Shown here piece by piece: positions 58,391 to 64,000 of a stretch of 64,000 nt of DNA (positions are counted from its first letter, which is position 1; every line of letters begins with the position of its first letter). Under the pieces are notes generated by a model. That model was not told the origin of the DNA. It ran no database searches and was given only the letters and a program-made list of their open reading frames with translations. Source of the DNA: Erythrophleum ivorense. Lineage: Eukaryota > Streptophyta > Magnoliopsida > Fabales > Fabaceae. The stretch is from positions 13,312,556 through 13,376,555 of the forward strand of contig JAIUCV010000001.1 of NCBI GenBank assembly GCA_026724425.1, in the 5' to 3' direction. The position numbers were made by a program, and so were the translations under genes.

Positions 58391-58556
58391 AATGGCCAAT
58401 AACACCGGGAGAGGTTCGTCCACGGCACCTACTCCATAATGAGCACAACCAGGGCTCAGTGCATCGGGGTCTGATCACAACCTAGTGCCCGATCGAAGCA
58501 CATGCACGGGTGGCAGCCGCACCACAGCTCCACCATGGACTCACAAGGTCCAATTA
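58391..58556 (-). other. Conserved GC-rich block of family 2 LTRs
   Basis: This block is nearly identical, in reverse complement, to 62,964-63,130 in LTR G (GTCCATGGTGGAGCTGTGG, then CTGCCACCCGTGCATGTG). Differences are mostly C/T and G/A. It is the best conserved part between the two family 2 LTRs. Confidence 0.7.
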
Positions 58557-60744
58557 CAATAACAATCAAGTAGTCAACCAGACATTTAGCATTTCAAAAT
58601 CAAGCATGTATAACAAATAACAGATTAACATGAGCATGTACATGGAATTAGAAAAATAACCCCAGTTACCTCAATGAAGCCAATTACTCATCCTCTAGCT
58701 ACCATCAAATCCAAATGCACATCAAGCCTAACATAAGCATAATCATCATTATTTAACTACCATTAGTAAAGAATTTCCCTATCCACAGATTAATCTTAAC
58801 AAGAGTACATTAAGAACTTCTTACCCAAGCTTCCTAAGGGTCAATTGCACTAATTCAAGGTCAAGTCATCAAAGCTCACAATAGTTCACCCCCCATATTT
58901 TCGTTTTCGCACATACATAAGCCATGTACCAAAAGTCAGTCCAAATGATGGGAATTCAATATATATGCCATATAAGAGAAAAAGGAACACTTACCCATAT
59001 ACCTAAGGGGTTAAATGGACTGAGGTGAGCCTCAACTACCAAGAACACACCATGGGAAATTCCAAAATTTGGATTTCAATCATCAAGCCCAGAAAATTCA
59101 GTTTTTCACCTCCATCTCCTAGTAATTTCGCACAATAGCAGAACCCATTATGAAAATCAACCCTTAAGGACATTTTCCAGTAAAGTAATACACAAAATGG
59201 AAGGGAAATGCTTACCTAATCATCCCTCTAACCTCTAAGTCCGAAAATCTTCCAAGGGAACCCCAAACACCAAGGTTCAGATTTGAAAGGAGATGAAAAT
59301 GCCCAAAACCAGAAATTAATCGGACCAAAATGAAGAGGAGGATGAGAGGGTCAAATTATATATAACTCACCTTGGCTAAATCATCCTCTAGAAGTGAGAA
59401 ATGGTGAAGGAATGCAGAAAACCCTAGCCTTCTCTCTTCCTATGCAAAAATGGAGTTCTCCTTTGTCTAAGATTGAGTTGGTCTGCAGAATAAAGGGTAA
59501 GGGGCTGAGTAAGTTAGGGTTTTAGATGGGTTTGGGTCAACCCTAAAGCCCAAAATCCACTTAGATTCAGATGTGTGCTTATTGGGCCTTTGTTTAGTGA
59601 CGTGGGCTGCAGAACATTTTAAGTTTAAGTGAAGCCTGCTGACCCAATGGCCCAACTCTTTGTGGGTTCAGATTTTCATTCTTGTTGGGCCTTATTTCAT
59701 AACTTGGGCTGCAGAAATTTGATGGGTTAGGCCAAGTTCCAAGAGTTAATCTAACTTGGGTCTGCATAATGTGTGTTGGGCTAACTATAAGGGCTCATAT
59801 AAATTGGGTCTTGGACCTCCATTCCACTAAATCAAATTGGGTTATTATTAGGTGATCTCTCTTGGCCCAAATTTCATGATAAGGAGTTGGGCTTGCACCC
59901 AAAATCATTGGGCCTCCATAAATCCTTACTCATGACTTATTAAATTGATTTTGGGCCCAAATTAAGCTTTAACCCAAATGAAATCTTGAACCTATATTAT
60001 CTCTCTATAAATTCTCGTTCATATTGCTTATCCAATTATTCTATAATAATTATTCTTAATTAGTCCAAATACATTATTAACACCTTAATTAATTTTTGGG
60101 GTGTTACACTCCTTGTGTGTCTCTCTTAGGTAGTCTCTCTCTCTATTTTGGATGAAGCTCAAGGTTATTTAGAAAGAGCCAGAAAAGGGACACCTAATAT
60201 AAAGCAAAAGAGGAAGGAATTGTTCATTAAAAATGATGTTTATATCCTATGTTTTTGGCAATTTTGTTTTAGACCATTTTAGCTTCTTTTTTAGAACTAT
60301 ATTTTTCATCATAAAATTTAGGTCCTTAATTTTATAAAATAGCTCTGGAAGCACTTAATTTGGATTTAAAACATTCCTAAATGAACCGGTCAAAGTTTAA
60401 GTTAACTAACATTTAAAACTATACACTGGAGGGATTTTAATTGTCCTAGAGTTTCTCATGATTTTTAGGGTCTTGAGAATCCTAGAAAGCTCAAATTTTC
60501 TATTTAAAAAGCCCTTTTATGAGTTTTCCAAAAAGTAACCATATTTACAAAAATGCCACTAGACTTTCAACAAATTTTTTGAACCACTCTGACTCCAGTT
60601 TCTAAGCAACTCAAAACTCAAATCCCTAATTTCCATTATTTAAAAATTTATCCAAATTTTATTTAGCCTTAAACCATTCATCTCAGGGGACTTGTTTTTC
60701 AAACTGACTTATTATAGTATTTTTACAAAATATTGGTCTTTACA

Positions 60745-60884
60745 CATTCCAAACATAATATTTTGCTTCACTTTTAAGTTTATTAATTTGGTGCTTTTTA
60801 AAATAAGTAGGCAATTCATAAGCAACTAAGAAATTCACCATATCTGCATACTAGAGATCTTTATCATGTAATTAGTACAACTGC
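60745..60884. other. Spacer between head-to-head LTRs E and H
   Basis: 140 bases of AT-rich host sequence separate the U3 ends of two oppositely oriented family 1 relatives. Confidence 0.5.
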
Positions 60885-61909
60885 TATAGTATCCGACTTC
60901 TCCAAAAACTTGAGAAACATAATGTCCGATTTTTCTATAAACATGTGAAACTCACCAAATATAAAAGGAAGTACCCCGAATAGCATGATTTGAGGTCAAA
61001 TAAAATTAGATCAATATTTTAAACCTTAAATAATGAGGATCTAAGGCCAAGGTGCCTTAAAAACGAAACCAAAATAACCAAACAAAAATTGGCAAAAATA
61101 CAGTGATATTTTTGTAATTTTCGGCACTTCTTGGAAAAATCATAGGAACTCTCAAAACAATTAAAACCCCTCTGGTGACTAATTTCGACCATTGGTTGAC
61201 TAAAACTTTGACTGAATGGTTTGTATTGGTTTCAAATCCAAATTGAGTGATTCCAAAGCATTTTATAAGTTAGAGAATCTAAATTTTATGATGGAAAATA
61301 CAATTCTCAAAAGGGATTTAAAACGAGCTCAGATGACATAGTCAAAGTGTAATGGCAAAAATATAATTAAAGGAAAATGATAAAAAGATCCCTTCCACCT
61401 TTATTAAGTGGCATGCCTTCTTTTGTCTTAATTCCCACTAACTTGAAGTAGCTTCTACATAGGTATGCTATGGTGTCCAAAGAGGGAGGAGAGAGAAGGA
61501 GAAAGAAGACAAAATGGGTATAGAAATTCATGGAATTTCATGGTCTTGTCTTTACAAATCTTCTTCCTCTCCTTAAGCTCTTTCCATTGGTGGTTTTAAC
61601 TTCTTAGAAGGAGCATTTTCATGGCTGGTCTCTTTAAGGAAGTAAGGAATTTGAGGAAACTCTTGATAGCATAATCTTCTCCATGGAATAAGGAATCATA
61701 TAAGGTAAGACACCAATTGAAATGCATATTCTTTCCTTGTGTTTTCTCTTCTCCTTGGTTCAGCCACTCTAGGGAAATGTTATGGGAGATACAATTATGA
61801 CTAAAGAATGATTGATTAGAGGTTTAGAAGGGAGAGGAGTAAGAATATGCAAGTGACATTAATTTAAAAAATCTTTGAATTCAAGTTATGGAGGCTAGGG
61901 ATTCAGTTG
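60885..61909 (+). mobile_element. LTR H, 5' part (gypsy family 1 relative)
   Basis: It begins TATAGTATCC at 60,885 (a decayed TGTAACATCC), followed by the family 1 U3 block (AACATAATGTCCGATTTTTC, AAATATAAAAGGAAGT, GTTGACTAAAACTTTGACTG, TTGAGTGATTCCAAAG). It is interrupted at 61,909 by LTR G. The remainder lies outside the window. Confidence 0.7.
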
Positions 61910-64000
61910 TGTAACACCCTATAATTAATTAAGGTGTTAATCACGGATTAGATTAATTAGGAATAATTAATATGAGATAATTAGGCAAGTTAAGTAAATG
62001 GAGATTTTAGAAAGATAAATTTATTAATATGGGTTTGAGATTTAATTGGGAGAGAAATTTCATCTAGGCCTGAATTAATGTAAGAGGCCATGATAAGAGG
62101 CTAATGGAGGCCCAATAAGCTAGGTGCAGACCCAACTTGATCCAATGTGATGGAGGCCCAATACCCACCTTATATAGGCTCTTATAATTAGCCTAATAAC
62201 CCTTATGCAGACCCAAAACTTTTGGGCTCTTAAAACTTGGTCTGGCCCAATTGAATTTCAGTAACCCAACACTTTGAAACTGGCCCAACAACTTAAAATC
62301 TGAAACCCAAATGGAGATGGACCTTGGAGCAACCCATGACCCATTTTGACCTAACTTAAACCCAACTAAAACCCTAATATATCAGCCTCTTCCTCACACT
62401 TGCTGAAACACAAAACACATCTCAAAATTCGGAGGTTGAGAAGGAGGCTAGGGTTGGGGGCAAGAATTCTGCATTTTCTCACATTTAAAACAAGATTCAG
62501 CAAAGGTAATAGTTATACAACTTAATCTCCTCATCTTTCTCTTTAATTTGGTCCAATTAATTTTTTATTTGGAGTATTTTCACCCTACCCAAAATCTGAA
62601 ATGTGGGCATTTAGGGATTTTCTTGGTGAAATTCGTAGGTTGAGGTTAGGGCTGACATTAGGTGAGATCAAACCCTCCATTTTGATGCTTCATTTGTTAA
62701 TTTGAGACCCCCATAGCTAATTTATAAAATGGGTATTAATTCTGTACAAATTTGCTTAGGATTTTGGGTGGAATATTGAGTTTTCTGGTGAAGAACACTC
62801 TAATCCGAATTTGGGATTTGTGATGGCTGTTGCAAATTTGTCTACAAGTGAGGTAACTGGGGTTTATATTAATTCCATGTATATATCTGATTTAATTTCA
62901 TATGTTGCTGTATATGAATGATTTGAAATGTTGAATGAATTAGTTGGCTATCTGTTGAATTGTGATTGGACCTTGTGAGTCCATGGTGGAGCTGTGGTGT
63001 GGCTGCCACCCGTGCATGTGCTTCGATCAAACACCGGGTTATGATCAAACCCCAGATGCACAAAGTCCCAGTTGTGCTCAATAAGGAGTAGGTGCTATGG
63101 ACGGGCCTCTCCTGGTGTTAATGGCCTTTAATATGTGATAATATGATTGCTAGTATGGGATAGTAATCATGATAGCCTAATTATTTCATTTGCTGATATG
63201 ATGGATATGATTCTGATATTGATTTTGATTTATGCATATATGCTAATTAAACTGGATATATGATAGAATTGCCTTGGTTACTGAGATTTATATCTCACCC
63301 CATTTCATGGGATTAACATTTCAAGTGAAGGTTATTCCGGTAAGGATAAAAGGAAGCAAGTGGATGAAAATCCATGAGCTCCAACATATGGGAGAAGGCT
63401 ACACTTAGGCTGGCTTATTTAGTAGAGATGCAATTTTGTTGTTAGTTTACATAGCATCATCATGTATTCATGTTGCCAAGTGTAGGCGTTCATATTTTAT
63501 TTGATTGAAATGTAATTGTTAAGGATTTAAGTCTCATTATAGTTGAATATTAATGTATGAACTTATAGTATCATATATATAGTTTTGTTGAAATTGTGCT
63601 ATGGATTACCATATGGGAATTGTAGTCATATGATGCCTTAGATGTGGACATAAGCTATTGTTGAATGGAATCTCTATGGAATATGCATGGGATGTTAATT
63701 TGCTGCTAATGCTTGTGTGCTTGCTGTCATTGATAACTCCCTAATTTATGATATAAAAGGATTATATTTGAGATAAAAATTAGGGAGTCAAGTGCTTTCT
63801 TCTTGATTTTTAAAGTTAAAACGGATTCAATCAAATAAAATAAAGAAAGTGTTTTATTGTGTTTTCTTTAGCAGTTTGAGCCTCACTTTTTGATTGATTT
63901 CAATTTCAGGAAAGATAAAAGAAGAAAGAAAGGATTGAGAAAAGAGAAGGAAGCTGAGAAATGAGAAAGTACAAATGGATCAAGCATTCTCGCTACAGCG
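61910..64000 (+). mobile_element. LTR G (family 2), nested in LTR H and running off the window
   Basis: It begins TGTAACACCC at 61,910. AGTTG at 61,905-61,909 would be the left target duplication. It matches LTR F in the opposite orientation, most strongly at 62,964-63,130. The last bases of the window (CTCGCTACAGCG) open what may be a palindromic motif array at roughly the position of the GGCCGCGGCC array in LTR F. It could be a solo LTR or the 5' LTR of a full element. Confidence 0.7.
62964..63130 (+). other. Conserved GC-rich block of family 2 LTRs (copy in LTR G)
   Basis: Counterpart of 58,391-58,556. Several CpG or CpC sites seen there are TpG or CpA here, consistent with decay of methylated cytosine. 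Confidence 0.7.

Larger units (their letters stand above)
57087..60113 (-). mobile_element. Solo LTR F (family 2) with CTCCT target duplication
   Basis: The LTR spans 57,092-60,108 (3,017 bp), beginning TGTAACGACC and ending GGTGTTACA. CTCCT lies at 57,087-57,091 and 60,109-60,113. It interrupts LTR E. Its sequence is unrelated to family 1 apart from the terminal bases. It matches, in opposite orientation, the LTR starting at 61,910 (TAATTAATTAAGGTGTTAAT-type start). The minus call is relative to that copy, since no polypurine tract or primer site fixes the absolute direction. Confidence 0.85.
54774..60744 (-). mobile_element. LTR E (gypsy family 1 relative), interrupted by LTR F
   Basis: From about 54,774 (a decayed ATAACAC start) to TTTACA at 60,744. 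Its blocks match family 1 in reverse: GATATAAACTTCAAAAA.., CCTCCAATTGAAGTGCTTCTAATT, the GGACTTTTGG array (55,745-55,880) and the U3 block at 60,240-60,744. Without LTR F it is about 2.95 kb, shorter than its relatives, so internal deletions are likely. The target duplication is not clear: CATTC follows, and CATTT occurs a few bases before the start. Confidence 0.65.

Overview
This window looks like a transposon-packed, AT-rich stretch of a flowering-plant nuclear genome. The evidence is plant CACTA (En/Spm) transposon ends and transposase remnants, long Ty3/gypsy-type LTRs beginning TGTAACA and ending TGTTACA, a tRNA-derived SINE, and a broken leucine-rich-repeat receptor-like protein (RLP) gene of the kind common in eudicots, especially woody ones. 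The species cannot be named from the sequence. I see no intact host protein-coding gene, no rRNA or tRNA gene, and nothing prokaryotic.

Layout. 1-11,168 is the right-hand part of a CACTA element (transposase tail at 3-128, terminal repeat at 11,158-11,168). It has been invaded by three LTRs nested one inside another, all on the minus strand: 544-10,748 (target duplication GTTCT), inside it 3,274-9,761 (CTACC/CTGCC), and inside that 5,346-8,162 (CTAAA). 11,169-15,150 holds nothing I can name. A second CACTA element starts at 15,151 and is split by an internally deleted gypsy element (15,648-21,471, TCTAG). Its broken transposase resumes at 22,155 and stops at about 22,684, where a 3.2-kb tandem repeat begins (2.3 copies, to about 30,139). 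30,140-31,640 is a decayed LTR-like sequence. 31,640-40,442 is the 5' end of a minus-strand gypsy element with a recognisable initiator-tRNA primer site, and its LTR is interrupted by a plus-strand solo LTR at 34,747-38,597 (CATAC). Another solo LTR lies at 40,765-44,357 (GATAT).

44,360-50,600 holds an RNase H relic, a four-copy minisatellite, and an RLP pseudogene (46,633-49,039) whose N-terminal part is duplicated as a large inverted repeat. The whole is bracketed by sequence homologous to the 3.2-kb repeat. 50,600-54,770 is mostly AT-rich, with a short GC-rich island and a SINE with perfect 9-bp duplications (52,425-52,641). From about 54,770 to the end there are two head-to-head LTRs, each carrying a nested LTR of a second family (57,092-60,108, duplication CTCCT; and 61,910 to beyond the window).

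Together the features record repeated insertion followed by LTR-LTR recombination, which removed element interiors and left solo LTRs, and by point-mutation decay. The most unusual items are the triple-nested solo LTRs, the hairpin-forming RLP pseudogene, and short palindromic motif arrays inside LTRs of two families.
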